A stretch of DNA of 64,000 nt from JBHEBG01 sp046557915 (GTDB lineage: Bacteria > Bacteroidota > Bacteroidia > Flavobacteriales > Flavobacteriaceae): NCBI RefSeq assembly GCF_046557915.1, contig NZ_JBHEBG010000001.1, positions 62,001 to 126,000 on the forward strand. The letters run 5' to 3'. Positions within the stretch are counted from its first letter, which is position 1, and every line of letters begins with the position of its first letter. Positions 17,194-25,978 of the stretch are shown here, piece by piece. Made by a program: the position numbers and the translations under genes. Below the pieces are notes generated by a model. The model was not told where the DNA came from. It did not search any database and saw nothing but the letters and a program-made list of their open reading frames with translations.

Positions 17194-18828
17194 ATGGCAA
17201 AAGATATAAAATTTGATATTGAAGCTCGCGATGGCCTTAGGAGAGGTGTTGATGCCTTAGCCAACGCAGTAAAAGTTACCTTAGGACCTAAGGGAAGAAA
17301 TGTAATTATAAGTAAATCCTTTGGCGCCCCACAAGTTACAAAGGATGGGGTAACCGTTGCCAAGGAAATTGAGTTGGCCGAAGCCCTAGAGAACATGGGT
17401 GCCCAGATGGTGAAGGAAGTGGCTTCCAAAACCAATGACCTGGCCGGTGATGGTACAACTACCGCTACGGTACTTGCACAAGCCATTGTTAAGGAAGGAT
17501 TAAAAAATGTAGCAGCTGGGGCCAATCCTATGGATCTTAAAAGAGGTATAGACAAAGCTGTTGAAGCCATTGTTGCCAATTTAACAAAGCAATCCAAAAA
17601 AGTAGGAGATTCTTCTGAGAAGATTAAGCAAGTTGCATCTATCTCTGCCAATAACGACGAAACCATAGGTGACCTAATTGCCCAAGCTTTTGAAAAAGTT
17701 GGAAAAGAAGGCGTTATTACCGTAGAAGAAGCAAAAGGTACCGATACCTATGTAGATGTTGTTGAAGGAATGCAGTTTGATCGTGGCTATCTATCTCCTT
17801 ACTTTGTAACGGACTCCGAAAAAATGATAGCCGATTTGGAGAATCCGTACATCTTACTTTTCGACAAGAAGATTTCGGCAATGAAAGATTTACTGCCGGT
17901 TTTAGAACCTGTGGCACAATCTGGTAAGCCGTTATTGATCATTGCAGAAGATGTAGATGGTGAAGCATTAGCTACCTTAGTGGTTAATAAACTACGAGGT
18001 TCTTTAAAAATAGCCGCAGTGAAAGCTCCTGGCTTTGGCGATAGAAGAAAGGCTATGCTAGAGGACATTGCTATTTTGACCAATGGAACCGTTATTTCTG
18101 AAGAAAGAGGATTTACTTTAGAAAATACATCCTTGGATATGTTGGGCAGCTGCGAAAAAGTAACGATCGATAAAGACAATACTACCATAGTAAATGGTGC
18201 AGGTGCTGCTAAAAACATTAAGGCAAGAGTAAGCCAGATCAAATCACAGATTGAAACCACTACTTCCGATTATGACAAGGAAAAGTTGCAAGAGCGCTTG
18301 GCCAAATTAGCGGGTGGTGTAGCCGTACTTTATGTAGGTGCCGCCTCCGAGGTTGAAATGAAGGAGAAAAAGGACCGTGTTGATGATGCCCTACATTCTA
18401 CAAGAGCAGCTGTAGAAGAAGGAATAGTTGCTGGTGGAGGAGTGGCCTTAATACGTGCCAAATCTGTACTCTCCAAAGTAAACGTAGAGAATTCCGATGA
18501 GGAAACCGGATTGCAAATTGTAACCAGAGCCATAGAATCACCATTGCGTACCATTGTTGAAAATGCTGGTGGGGAAGGTTCTGTTGTGGTTGCAAAAGTG
18601 TTGGATGGAAAGGGAGATTTTGGTTATGATGCCAAATCCGAATCTTATGTAGACATGCTAAAAGCCGGAATTATAGATCCTAAAAAAGTAACCAGGGTAG
18701 CTTTAGAGAACGCTGCTTCCGTTGCTGGAATGATCTTGACCACGGAATGCGCATTAACGGATATTAAGGAAGATACTCCTGTTGCTGGCCCACCAATGGG
18801 CGGCGGCGGAATGCCCGGAATGATGTAA
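17194..18828 (+). CDS. groEL: Chaperonin GroEL
   Basis: A 544-residue class I chaperonin, full length. It carries the ATP-binding motifs TLGPKGRNV (about residue 30) and AGDGTTTATVLAQAI (about residue 86), the late nucleotide loop EEGIVAGGGVALIRA (about 410), and the Gly/Met C-terminal tail ending GGGGMPGMM. It forms the tetradecameric folding chamber with GroES. The groES-groEL pair is followed by a bidirectional terminator shared with the convergent HMA-MauE gene. No duplication or truncation is seen. Confidence 0.98.
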   Translation: MAKDIKFDIEARDGLRRGVDALANAVKVTLGPKGRNVIISKSFGAPQVTKDGVTVAKEIELAEALENMGAQMVKEVASKTNDLAGDGTTTATVLAQAIVKEGLKNVAAGANPMDLKRGIDKAVEAIVANLTKQSKKVGDSSEKIKQVASISANNDETIGDLIAQAFEKVGKEGVITVEEAKGTDTYVDVVEGMQFDRGYLSPYFVTDSEKMIADLENPYILLFDKKISAMKDLLPVLEPVAQSGKPLLIIAEDVDGEALATLVVNKLRGSLKIAAVKAPGFGDRRKAMLEDIAILTNGTVISEERGFTLENTSLDMLGSCEKVTIDKDNTTIVNGAGAAKNIKARVSQIKSQIETTTSDYDKEKLQERLAKLAGGVAVLYVGAASEVEMKEKKDRVDDALHSTRAAVEEGIVAGGGVALIRAKSVLSKVNVENSDEETGLQIVTRAIESPLRTIVENAGGEGSVVVAKVLDGKGDFGYDAKSESYVDMLKAGIIDPKKVTRVALENAASVAGMILTTECALTDIKEDTPVAGPPMGGGGMPGMM

Positions 18829-18856
18829 TGACATCTATCCCATATAATTTTATAAA

Positions 18857-18884
18857 AACGCTTCGGAAACCCGAAGCGTTTTTT
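18857..18884. terminator. Bidirectional terminator between groEL and the HMA-MauE gene
   Basis: A perfect 10-bp stem AACGCTTCGG / CCGAAGCGTT with an AAAC loop and T-runs on both strands lies between the convergent ends of groEL and the HMA-MauE gene. Confidence 0.9.
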
Positions 18885-18885
18885 G

Positions 18886-19614
18886 TTAAGGCAGTGCAAA
18901 GAATAACATCCAAATGGCCATTACCAGCATAATGGCATTTTCTATAAATGTTGCTTCGGTCATGGGAAGTTTTAAAGCTGTTCCCAAGCAGGCACAGCGA
19001 ATGCTCTTTTTATCTAACAGGGTTTTGGTTACCCCAATAGTGGTGATTCCTAAAACAATTAGGGTAATCGTAAGGGCAGTTTGGATCTGAAACCGCATTA
19101 AGAACATAAGTCCCAAGATTACCTCAATAAATGGATAAATCCACCCGTAAGCAGGTACCGCCTTTGCCAAAGGATCATACATCCCAAAACTCTCTGGAAA
19201 ACCCTTCAGATCCAAAAGTTTAAAAAAACTGAACACAATATAGAAGAGCCCCATAAAATCTAACATAGCGCTCCCCGTATCCCAGTCATTTATATTCAGC
19301 AAAAAAGAAGTAGTAAAAAGATATAGGAAAATTAAAAATAGTGGTTTTAACTGCTTCCATTTAGAAGTTGACGCTATATCGGTTGCAGCCATTGATGAAG
19401 CCCTTGGCAAATCCTTTTTGGAAATTGTAAATTTATCCGGTAGGGCCGCTCTAAAAATTCCTAATAAAATATGGCGGTCCATAGTTATCTCCGCCTCTTC
19501 TTTTTCCAGGTCTACCACTACCTCCGTAACACCATCTACCTTTATGAGCTCGTTGGTAACCGTGGCAACACAGGAATTGCATGTCATCCCTAACACTGAA
19601 TATGTATGTGTCAT
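18886..19614 (-). CDS. HMA metal-binding domain fused to MauE/DoxX-like membrane domain
   Basis: A 242-residue two-part protein. Residues 1-70 form a heavy-metal-associated domain with GMTCNSC (Cys12, Cys15), the copper/mercury-binding CxxC of HMA proteins. Residues about 85-242 hold four hydrophobic helices and a membrane-proximal Cys-x-Cys (Cys207, Cys209 in RCACLG), a pattern of MauE/methylamine-utilisation-type redox membrane proteins. The fusion suggests metal delivery coupled to thiol redox at the inner membrane. It lies 11 bp after the NHL lipoprotein gene, so the two are probably co-transcribed. Substrate metal is not known. Confidence 0.75.
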   Translation of the reverse strand: MTHTYSVLGMTCNSCVATVTNELIKVDGVTEVVVDLEKEEAEITMDRHILLGIFRAALPDKFTISKKDLPRASSMAATDIASTSKWKQLKPLFLIFLYLFTTSFLLNINDWDTGSAMLDFMGLFYIVFSFFKLLDLKGFPESFGMYDPLAKAVPAYGWIYPFIEVILGLMFLMRFQIQTALTITLIVLGITTIGVTKTLLDKKSIRCACLGTALKLPMTEATFIENAIMLVMAIWMLFFALP

Positions 19615-19625
19615 CGGCTATGTTT

Positions 19626-20456
19626 TTAGATTTTCAACTTTTCCTTTAACTCGTACCGGTTTAATCTTCCATCTCTATAGTTAATTATCAACAACGCATC
19701 ATCCTTTATTAAAATATCCGTTGGTTTATGAATCGCTTCTTTTAATTCTTGCTTTAGGTTTCCTTCAAAATCGAAAATCAAAACCCGGTCGTTCTCAAAG
19801 TCTGTCACAAAAACTTCCCTATCAGAAACGTAGATACCAGTGGCTGCGTTCATTTTTTGATCAACCCCGATCATCCGAAGAAATTCTCCCTGTTTATTAA
19901 ACACCTGGACTCTATTATTGTATGCATCGGCTACCCATATCCTATCAGATGTTATCTGGACATCGGTTGGGTAATAAAATTCTCCGGCGGCATTACCTTC
20001 CTTTCCAAATGTTATCCAAGCGTTTCCATTACTATATAAGATTCTGTTGTTGTAAAAATCTGCAATAGCCTTTTCATTCTTATAAACGGATATCCCTGCA
20101 GGGGCATCCAAACTATCTTTCAACACCAACGCAGTTTTCTTGCCGTTGTTAAAAACAGCTACATTATCTAGCCCATATTGTGGTATAAACAGCGCGCTTT
20201 CGTCCGCGGCAATATGCATGGGTCTATCTAAAGAATCTATTGTCTTAACAACCTTACCCTTCTCATCTATCTTTACCAGTCTATTGTGATCCCCATCGGA
20301 AAGCCAGATTTCACTATTTAATGCTGCAATTCCTATAGGATTGACGCCCTCTATCTGAATGGTCTCTGTTAAAGACCAAGCCATTTCCTTCGGTGCTTTT
20401 TCCGAACATCCAAGAATTATTGCGATCAAACTCGATACTAAAATTACCTTTTTCAT
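19626..20456 (-). CDS. NHL-repeat lipoprotein
   Basis: A 276-residue predicted lipoprotein (lipobox ILGC, Cys17). The mature part has NHL-type propeller repeats, seen as recurring GDHNRLVKIDEKGKVV, ADFYNNRILYS, ADAYNNRVQVFNKQGEFL, TDFENDRVLIFDFEGNL and NYRDGRLNRYELK. Such propellers bind ligands or proteins in the periplasm. It begins after the terminator that closes the double-HMA gene and is followed almost directly by the HMA-MauE gene, so those two probably form a pair. No catalytic residues are recognisable. Confidence 0.8.
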   Translation of the reverse strand: MKKVILVSSLIAIILGCSEKAPKEMAWSLTETIQIEGVNPIGIAALNSEIWLSDGDHNRLVKIDEKGKVVKTIDSLDRPMHIAADESALFIPQYGLDNVAVFNNGKKTALVLKDSLDAPAGISVYKNEKAIADFYNNRILYSNGNAWITFGKEGNAAGEFYYPTDVQITSDRIWVADAYNNRVQVFNKQGEFLRMIGVDQKMNAATGIYVSDREVFVTDFENDRVLIFDFEGNLKQELKEAIHKPTDILIKDDALLIINYRDGRLNRYELKEKLKI

Positions 20457-20477
20457 TTTAATTATGAATTATAAAAA

Positions 20478-20501
20478 TGCCCTGCTCCTAAAAACAGGGC
20501 A
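20478..20501 (-). terminator. Intrinsic terminator after the double-HMA gene
   Basis: TGCCCTG / CAGGGCA (7 bp, 10-nt loop) followed on the minus strand by ATTTTTAT. It lies 9 bp past the stop of the double-HMA gene. Confidence 0.75.
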
Positions 20502-20509
20502 CAAAATTA

Positions 20510-21136
20510 TTATTGAATTCTCTCGTAATGGCAACAAGCCGGAAGGTTTCCGTAGGTATCTGTTTTAGCCGCATGGTTTTTCGTATCGTGCCCTACCTTG
20601 GCAATTGCTTTTTCAATATCGGACATGGAGGCCTTATCTTGGTCAAAGCTTACAGATAACAGTTTGGTCTCCTTGTCCCATGTGGCACCGACCACTCCTG
20701 TCACATCCATGGCCGCCTTGGTTATCCTTGCTTCGCACATGCCGCAATTACCGGCAACCCTTACCTGTTTTTCTTGCAAACTTGCCGCACTTTCCCGGTT
20801 TATTGGTTTACTCCCGGATTCTTCCACAGTACCATCTGCCCGTACAATTTTGGAAGTGACAGGTGTATACCCGGCCTTCTCTACCTGTTTGGTAACTGCT
20901 TCCATACTAAGGGCTTTCTCACTAGGGTAACTAAAACTGAAGTCACCCGTTTCAATATCTATTTTTACTTGTTTTATTCCTTTAAACTCTTTAAACTTCT
21001 TTTCCAGTCCATAGGCACAGAAAGGACAGCCAAGTCCATCTACCTGCACCAGAAAATTATCCATCGCCTTCTGCGCATTTGCACTGAAGACAGTCAGTAT
21101 TGTTATGACCAAAGTTGTTACTATTGTTTTTTTCAT
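20510..21136 (-). CDS. Exported protein with two heavy-metal-associated (HMA) domains
   Basis: A 208-residue periplasmic protein with a signal peptide (about 1-21, ending SANA). Two HMA-type domains follow: one with GLGCPFC (Cys37, Cys40) and one with GNCGMC (Cys131, Cys134), separated by a linker near residues 97-122. The first CPFC is unusual, since most HMA domains have x-C-x-x-C preceded by Met; the second resembles TlpA-associated HMA domains. It should bind a soft metal in the periplasm. It follows the outer-membrane protein gene by 34 bp, suggesting co-expression. Confidence 0.75.
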   Translation of the reverse strand: MKKTIVTTLVITILTVFSANAQKAMDNFLVQVDGLGCPFCAYGLEKKFKEFKGIKQVKIDIETGDFSFSYPSEKALSMEAVTKQVEKAGYTPVTSKIVRADGTVEESGSKPINRESAASLQEKQVRVAGNCGMCEARITKAAMDVTGVVGATWDKETKLLSVSFDQDKASMSDIEKAIAKVGHDTKNHAAKTDTYGNLPACCHYERIQ

Positions 21137-21170
21137 GATTCTTTAATTTTATAACAGATTCATTGTTTTG

Positions 21171-21941
21171 TTAAAAGGTGTATCTCGTTCCCAAGAATAT
21201 ACTATAGTTTAATTTCCTTCCATTGTCTACATCATTTACAAGGGGTACTTGTACGGCAAGATCGAACGTAATGTTCTTTCTGGCGTATTGTATTCCCTGT
21301 GCATAAAGCAATTGATACCAATCCCTGCTTGTGAACCAAGAGTTGGTGTACTCAAAATAAAGGTTCAATTGCTTATTGGGATACTGTGGTTTTAATAAAG
21401 GAAGTCCAAAACCCAATTTATACCTTAGTTCATCCAAGGTGCCGTTTGGCATCCAATTATAACCTACTTCGTTAGAAATACCATATTTTAAGGACTCATA
21501 CCCGGCGACAATACCAAAATATCCGGCGTATTTTCCGGTGCTAATGTCCACGATGTCTAGCTCTTCGCCTGTAGGCAAGGTCTGCAAGGTCTTAGCTACC
21601 ATGCGAAAGGTTTTGCCGGTGCCGTCCTTGCGCAAGAACTGATACTTGCCCATAATTTTAATATCTGCCAAACCGCTGCCATCCGAACCATTATCAAAAT
21701 CATAGCCCAGGTAAGGTAGGTGCAGGGCCACCAAAGAATTTGACGTAGGCAAAAAATGTAGCATAACGGGGATATAAGTAAATGTTCCACGTTCTGTATT
21801 TCTAATCTCCACCAAGGTTTTGGTGGTAAAACTACCACCACCCAACATAATGGGTTTATCTGCGGTAATCGGGGGGCCTTGTGCATTTATTCTTCCTATA
21901 AGTAGAAAAAGAACAAGACAATACCAATATTTATATCTCAT
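21171..21941 (-). CDS. Outer-membrane beta-barrel-like protein of metal locus
   Basis: A 256-residue exported protein with a signal peptide (ending near NAQG) and alternating amphipathic strands ending in an aromatic residue (YSIFLGTRYTF), the usual C-terminal strand of an outer-membrane barrel. Recurrent segments such as LGYDFDNGSDGSGLADIKIMGKY and SKYGISNEVGYNW resemble putative transporters of the OmpA/FadL-like 'outer membrane beta-barrel' class. Function is not recognised. It starts the block containing the double-HMA gene; the 141 bp upstream are packed with hairpins. Confidence 0.6.
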   Translation of the reverse strand: MRYKYWYCLVLFLLIGRINAQGPPITADKPIMLGGGSFTTKTLVEIRNTERGTFTYIPVMLHFLPTSNSLVALHLPYLGYDFDNGSDGSGLADIKIMGKYQFLRKDGTGKTFRMVAKTLQTLPTGEELDIVDISTGKYAGYFGIVAGYESLKYGISNEVGYNWMPNGTLDELRYKLGFGLPLLKPQYPNKQLNLYFEYTNSWFTSRDWYQLLYAQGIQYARKNITFDLAVQVPLVNDVDNGRKLNYSIFLGTRYTF

Positions 21942-21972
21942 GTTTTTACTTTTGATTTAAACTTTTGACGGT

Positions 21973-22071
21973 ATCGGAAATTCCGATGTACGTCCTTGCT
22001 TCCCACAAAGCGTGTGGAATCTCGAGTTTCGAGAATGGCAATCAACACCCAATAATTAATAATTAGGGTGT
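21973..22071. repeat. Cluster of four small inverted repeats between barrel and HYC_CC_PP genes
   Basis: Within about 100 bp stand ATCGGAA-A-TTCCGAT (21973-21987), TTCCcACA...TGTGGAA (22000-22019), TCTCGA...TCGAGA (22020-22034) and ACACCC...GGGTGT (22045-22071). The last may end the HYC_CC_PP transcript; the others lie in the barrel gene's leader or promoter region and could be operator or RNA structures. Confidence 0.5.
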
Positions 22072-22082
22072 GTACGTCTAAA

Positions 22083-22490
22083 TCAAATCAGGAATACTTG
22101 GTCCAACAGCTGAATGTTCTTGACCAATATAGGAGGTGGATAGGTATCATGGGGAACTATATGTTCCGCAAGTCCTTCAAATAAATCAATAAAAGTGAAG
22201 GTAAACGCTGCTAAAAAAATGCTGTTGTCCAAACTAAGATCGTTGAACGATAGTTTTAAATCGTCCTGACCATCAATTGCAATGACCTCATCATCACAGC
22301 AACTCATTTTTTCTACCAGTGTATCTTTGGTAAGGTCCGCTTCCATACCACACCTATCCGCTTCGGTAAAGAAGGCAATATCTACCAAATGCCCCATACA
22401 ATAGTGCTTACCAACCATCCATGAGGTGGTAGAGGCCAATAACAACAAGGCCATGGCTACGGAAGCTATTTTATGGAAAACACCTTTCAT
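22083..22490 (-). CDS. HYC_CC_PP family protein
   Basis: A 135-residue small protein with an N-terminal signal/membrane segment (about 1-26). It has the three landmarks that name this Bacteroidota family: HYC after the signal segment, CC in the middle (SCCDDEV) and PP near the end (TYPPPILV). The family usually sits beside heavy-metal-binding or metal-transport genes, which fits here. Function is unknown. Its start lies 6 bp from a TATTTTTG -7-like box, so its leader must be very short. Confidence 0.8.
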   Translation of the reverse strand: MKGVFHKIASVAMALLLLASTTSWMVGKHYCMGHLVDIAFFTEADRCGMEADLTKDTLVEKMSCCDDEVIAIDGQDDLKLSFNDLSLDNSIFLAAFTFTFIDLFEGLAEHIVPHDTYPPPILVKNIQLLDQVFLI

Positions 22491-22632
22491 CTTCGCAAAA
22501 ATACAAAATAATTCATTTCTCCTAATTTACCTTCCATCCTTTAACTAAAGTTTAAGTGACATTACACTGTAAATTTTTGAATAAAAACTCGACTTAAAAG
22601 CTTCTATTTAAATATTTTTGTGAAAACGTATT

Positions 22633-23085
22633 ATGCTTAAAACTCTAGAACCTCAAGTAGCTCAAATCCTCGAGAATACGGATTTAGAGGTAGATATCCG
22701 TCTAAAAAAAGTATGCGACCTCTTAAAAAAAAGTGTTCCTTACTATAACTGGGTGGGTTTCTATTTTAAGAATGGTGACAAACAAGAGTTAAAGTTAGGC
22801 CCATACGCGGGTGAACCCACGGACCACACCATTATTCCTTTCGGCAAAGGAATATGTGGACAAGTGGCCGTATCTAATGAAAATTTTGTTGTGCCAGATG
22901 TAGCTGCCCAAGACAATTATATTGCTTGTAGCCTTACTGTAAAATCCGAAATTGTGATTCCCTTGTTCCTAAATGGGGAGAATATTGGTCAAATTGATAT
23001 AGATTCCAATACCCCGGACCCATTCACAGAGGAAGACGAGCGTTTTTTGGAATTCGTAAACCAAAAAGTGGCCCAAATTCTTTAA
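22633..23085 (+). CDS. GAF-domain protein, free-methionine-R-sulfoxide-reductase-like
   Basis: A 150-residue single GAF domain of the fRMsr (YebR) type, which reduces free methionine-(R)-sulfoxide with thiol chemistry. It keeps Cys75 (GKGICGQ) and Cys99 (NYIACS), matching the second and third of the three family cysteines. The first cysteine, ten residues before Cys75, is His65 here. Active fRMsr uses the last Cys for attack and the others for resolving, so activity with two cysteines is possible but unproven. It stands alone with a TATTTTTG -7-like box 12 bp before the ATG. Confidence 0.75.
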   Translation: MLKTLEPQVAQILENTDLEVDIRLKKVCDLLKKSVPYYNWVGFYFKNGDKQELKLGPYAGEPTDHTIIPFGKGICGQVAVSNENFVVPDVAAQDNYIACSLTVKSEIVIPLFLNGENIGQIDIDSNTPDPFTEEDERFLEFVNQKVAQIL

Positions 23086-23137
23086 AACTTTAACGGTTTT
23101 GTTAATAACCCTTCTCTTTTTTTAAGCTCAAAAAAAT

Positions 23138-23145
23138 TACATTTG
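23138..23145 (+). promoter_or_regulatory. -7 element upstream of purH
   Basis: TACATTTG fits TAnnTTTG and lies 137 bp before purH, giving a long leader that contains a stem-loop. No convincing -33 TTG was found. Confidence 0.4.
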
Positions 23146-23211
23146 TGCGATTGTCAATCGTTGTCCTTAAGACAGTATTTGGGCCAATGTCTCAACACTT
23201 TCTAAAAAGAC

Positions 23212-23250
23212 AACTAAGTATAAAAGCCCTTCCAAGGCGCTTAGTTTTTG
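23212..23250 (+). promoter_or_regulatory. Stem-loop in the purH leader, terminator-like
   Basis: AACTAAG (23212-23218) pairs with CTTAGTT (23240-23246), enclosing a smaller GC-rich GCC/GGC hairpin, and is followed directly by TTTTG. It ends about 33 bp before the purH start. The form resembles an attenuator or a leader control element; no known riboswitch is recognised. Confidence 0.4.
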
Positions 23251-23282
23251 GGAGGACGTTTCCTTAACCATAAGCACATAAA

Positions 23283-24812
23283 ATGAGCACTTCCAAAAAA
23301 GCCACTTCAGCTTTGATCTCTGTATTTCACAAAGACGGTCTGGCACCTATCGTTAAAAAATTAGACGAACTTGGCATCACCATTTATTCTACAGGTGGTA
23401 CCGAAAAATTCATTAAAGAGCTGGGAATAGAAGTAGTTCCTGTAGAGGAAGTTACTAGCTATCCTTCAATTTTAGGGGGAAGGGTTAAAACACTTCACCC
23501 CAAAGTTTTTGGGGGTATTTTGAACAGACAGGACAACGCCGGGGATGTTGCCCAATTAGAAGAATATGAAATTCCCCAGTTGGATATCGTAATCGTTGAC
23601 CTATACCCCTTTGAAAAAACCGTTGCCGATGGTGCCTCTGAGCAAGACATTATTGAAAAAATAGATATAGGTGGTATTTCATTGATTAGGGCCGCAGCAA
23701 AGAACTTCAAAGATGTACTTTGTGTTTCTTCCATGGAGGATTATACCGAATTTTTAGATCTTATTAGCAATAGCGACGGGAATACATCCTTAGCAGACCG
23801 CAAACATTTTGCCACCAAGGCTTTCAATATCTCCTCGCATTACGATACAGCAATCTTCAACTACTTTAACCAACACCAAACACCAGTTTTAAAGATTAGT
23901 GAAACCAAAGGGAATGTGCTGCGCTATGGAGAGAACCCGCACCAAAAAGGATTCTTCTTTGGCGATTTTGATGCCATGTTCACAAAACTACATGGGAAGG
24001 AGCTATCCTATAATAATTTGTTAGACGTGGATGCTGCGGTAAATTTAATGAATGAGTTTAAGGGTGAAGAACCTACTTTTGCCATTCTTAAACACAACAA
24101 CGCCTGTGGACTAGCACAAAGGACAAATATTCACCAAGCTTACGTGGATGCGTTGGCCGGTGATCCTGTTTCAGCCTTTGGCGGTATTCTGATCAGTAAC
24201 GTGGAAATTGACGAAGCAACCGCCGAAGAAATACACAAACTGTTTTGTGAGGTGGTTATTGCTCCTAGTTATTCCGATGGGGCACTGGAAATCCTTAAAG
24301 GAAAAAAGAACAGGATTATTTTAATCCAAAATGAAGTTTCTCTCCCAGAAACTTTGGTACGTACTTGTCTAAACGGAGTACTGGTACAGGACAAGGACAA
24401 CAGAACCGATTCCGTTGATGATTTGCAATATGCTACGGAGAAAAAACCTTCCGAAAAAGAGTTGGAAGATTTGATCTTTGCATCAAAACTGTGCAAACAT
24501 ACCAAAAGTAATACCATTGTTCTGTCCAAAGACAAACAACTATGTGCTAGCGGAACCGGACAGACATCGAGAGTGGATGCACTTAACCAAGCCATTCACA
24601 AAGCCAGCTCGTTCAAATTTGATTTACAGGGTGCCGTAATGGCCAGTGACGCCTTCTTTCCTTTCCCTGATTGTGTTGAAATTGCCCATAAAAGTGGTAT
24701 TACCAGTGTTATACAACCGGGAGGATCTATAAAGGACCAGTTAAGTGTAGATTATTGTAATGAAAACGGAATTTCGATGGTAATGACTGGCACACGCCAT
24801 TTTAAGCATTAA
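23283..24812 (+). CDS. purH: Bifunctional AICAR transformylase / IMP cyclohydrolase PurH
   Basis: A 509-residue enzyme of the last two steps of purine synthesis. The N-terminal IMP cyclohydrolase (methylglyoxal-synthase-like fold) has ALISVFHKDGL, STGGTEKFI and GGRVKTLHPKVFGGIL. The C-terminal transformylase has RYGENPHQKG, LKHNNACG (catalytic Lys-His) and DPVSAFGG. Full length, no defects. It has a 137-bp leader with a hairpin and is followed 55 bp later by mreB, which probably has its own promoter. Confidence 0.97.
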   Translation: MSTSKKATSALISVFHKDGLAPIVKKLDELGITIYSTGGTEKFIKELGIEVVPVEEVTSYPSILGGRVKTLHPKVFGGILNRQDNAGDVAQLEEYEIPQLDIVIVDLYPFEKTVADGASEQDIIEKIDIGGISLIRAAAKNFKDVLCVSSMEDYTEFLDLISNSDGNTSLADRKHFATKAFNISSHYDTAIFNYFNQHQTPVLKISETKGNVLRYGENPHQKGFFFGDFDAMFTKLHGKELSYNNLLDVDAAVNLMNEFKGEEPTFAILKHNNACGLAQRTNIHQAYVDALAGDPVSAFGGILISNVEIDEATAEEIHKLFCEVVIAPSYSDGALEILKGKKNRIILIQNEVSLPETLVRTCLNGVLVQDKDNRTDSVDDLQYATEKKPSEKELEDLIFASKLCKHTKSNTIVLSKDKQLCASGTGQTSRVDALNQAIHKASSFKFDLQGAVMASDAFFPFPDCVEIAHKSGITSVIQPGGSIKDQLSVDYCNENGISMVMTGTRHFKH

Positions 24813-24818
24813 TTTTGC

Positions 24819-24826
24819 TACTTTTG
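24819..24826 (+). promoter_or_regulatory. -7 element upstream of mreB
   Basis: TACTTTTG matches TAnnTTTG and lies 41 bp before the mreB ATG. A matching -33 TTG at the normal distance is not evident. Confidence 0.4.
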
Positions 24827-24867
24827 CCGATAAAACTTACTTTTAATCCGAAACCAAACTAATTATA

Positions 24868-25896
24868 ATGGGATTTTTTGATTTCTTAACCGAGGAAATA
24901 GCGATTGATCTAGGCACCGCCAACACGCTTATCATTCATATGGACAAAGTGGTGGTTGACAGCCCATCTATAGTGGCAAGGGATAGGATCAGTGGTAAAA
25001 TCATAGCGGTCGGTAAGGAAGCGAACATGATGCAGGGGAAGACGCACGAGAACATAAAGACCATTAGACCACTTAAAGATGGTGTAATTGCGGATTTTGA
25101 TGCCTCGGAAAAGATGATCAATATGTTCATCAAAAACATTCCTGCACTAAAGAAAAAATGGTTTCCACCTGCATTAAGAATGGTAATATGCATCCCTTCT
25201 GGTATAACGGAAGTGGAAATGCGGGCCGTTAAGGAATCTGCAGAACGTGTAAACGGCAAGGAAGTGTATTTAATTCATGAACCAATGGCTGCGGCCATAG
25301 GTATTGGGTTGGATATTATGCAGCCCAAAGGAAATATGATCGTTGATATAGGTGGTGGAACCACTGAGATTGCGGTTATTGCATTGGGTGGTATCGTTTG
25401 TGACAAATCCGTAAAAATTGCGGGTGATGTGTTCACCAATGACATTATATACTACATGAGAACCCAACATAACTTGTATGTGGGCGAGAGTACTGCGGAA
25501 AATATTAAAATAGAAATTGGTTCTGCCACTGAAGATCTGCAAACCCCACCGGATGAAAAATCGGTGCAGGGACGAGATCTACTGACAGGTAAACCCAAAC
25601 AAGTGCAAATTTCATATCGGGAAATTGCCAAAGCCTTGGATAAATCTATTCTTAGAGTAGAAGATGCTGTAATGGAAACTCTATCGCAGACACCTCCAGA
25701 ACTGGCAGCGGACATTTACAATACAGGAATTTATTTGGCCGGGGGAGGATCCATGCTTAGAGGCCTAGACCGAAGATTATCCCAAAAAACAGATCTACCG
25801 GTTTATATTGCAGAAGACCCGCTAAGAGCTGTTGTACGTGGGACGGGAATTGCACTAAAAAATTTGGAGCGCTATAAGAGTATACTCATCAAGTAA
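24868..25896 (+). CDS. mreB: Rod-shape actin homologue MreB
   Basis: A 342-residue actin-fold ATPase that forms membrane-attached filaments guiding peptidoglycan elongation. Visible are the phosphate-1 loop (AIDLGTANTLI), the phosphate-2 loop (MIVDIGGGTTEIAVIALGG), and the adenosine motif (GIYLAGGGSMLRGLD). The N-terminal MGFFDF could form the amphipathic membrane anchor. It leads mreB-mreC-mreD-mrdA-rodA, the complete elongasome set in one direction, with mreC beginning 82 bp later. Confidence 0.97.
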   Translation: MGFFDFLTEEIAIDLGTANTLIIHMDKVVVDSPSIVARDRISGKIIAVGKEANMMQGKTHENIKTIRPLKDGVIADFDASEKMINMFIKNIPALKKKWFPPALRMVICIPSGITEVEMRAVKESAERVNGKEVYLIHEPMAAAIGIGLDIMQPKGNMIVDIGGGTTEIAVIALGGIVCDKSVKIAGDVFTNDIIYYMRTQHNLYVGESTAENIKIEIGSATEDLQTPPDEKSVQGRDLLTGKPKQVQISYREIAKALDKSILRVEDAVMETLSQTPPELAADIYNTGIYLAGGGSMLRGLDRRLSQKTDLPVYIAEDPLRAVVRGTGIALKNLERYKSILIK

Positions 25897-25978
25897 ATCT
25901 TGTAACATCTTACCGGATTTTCTTGATCAACTTTCCATAGCCCATTTACAAACATAGTACCCAAAATCGTAAAAGTGG

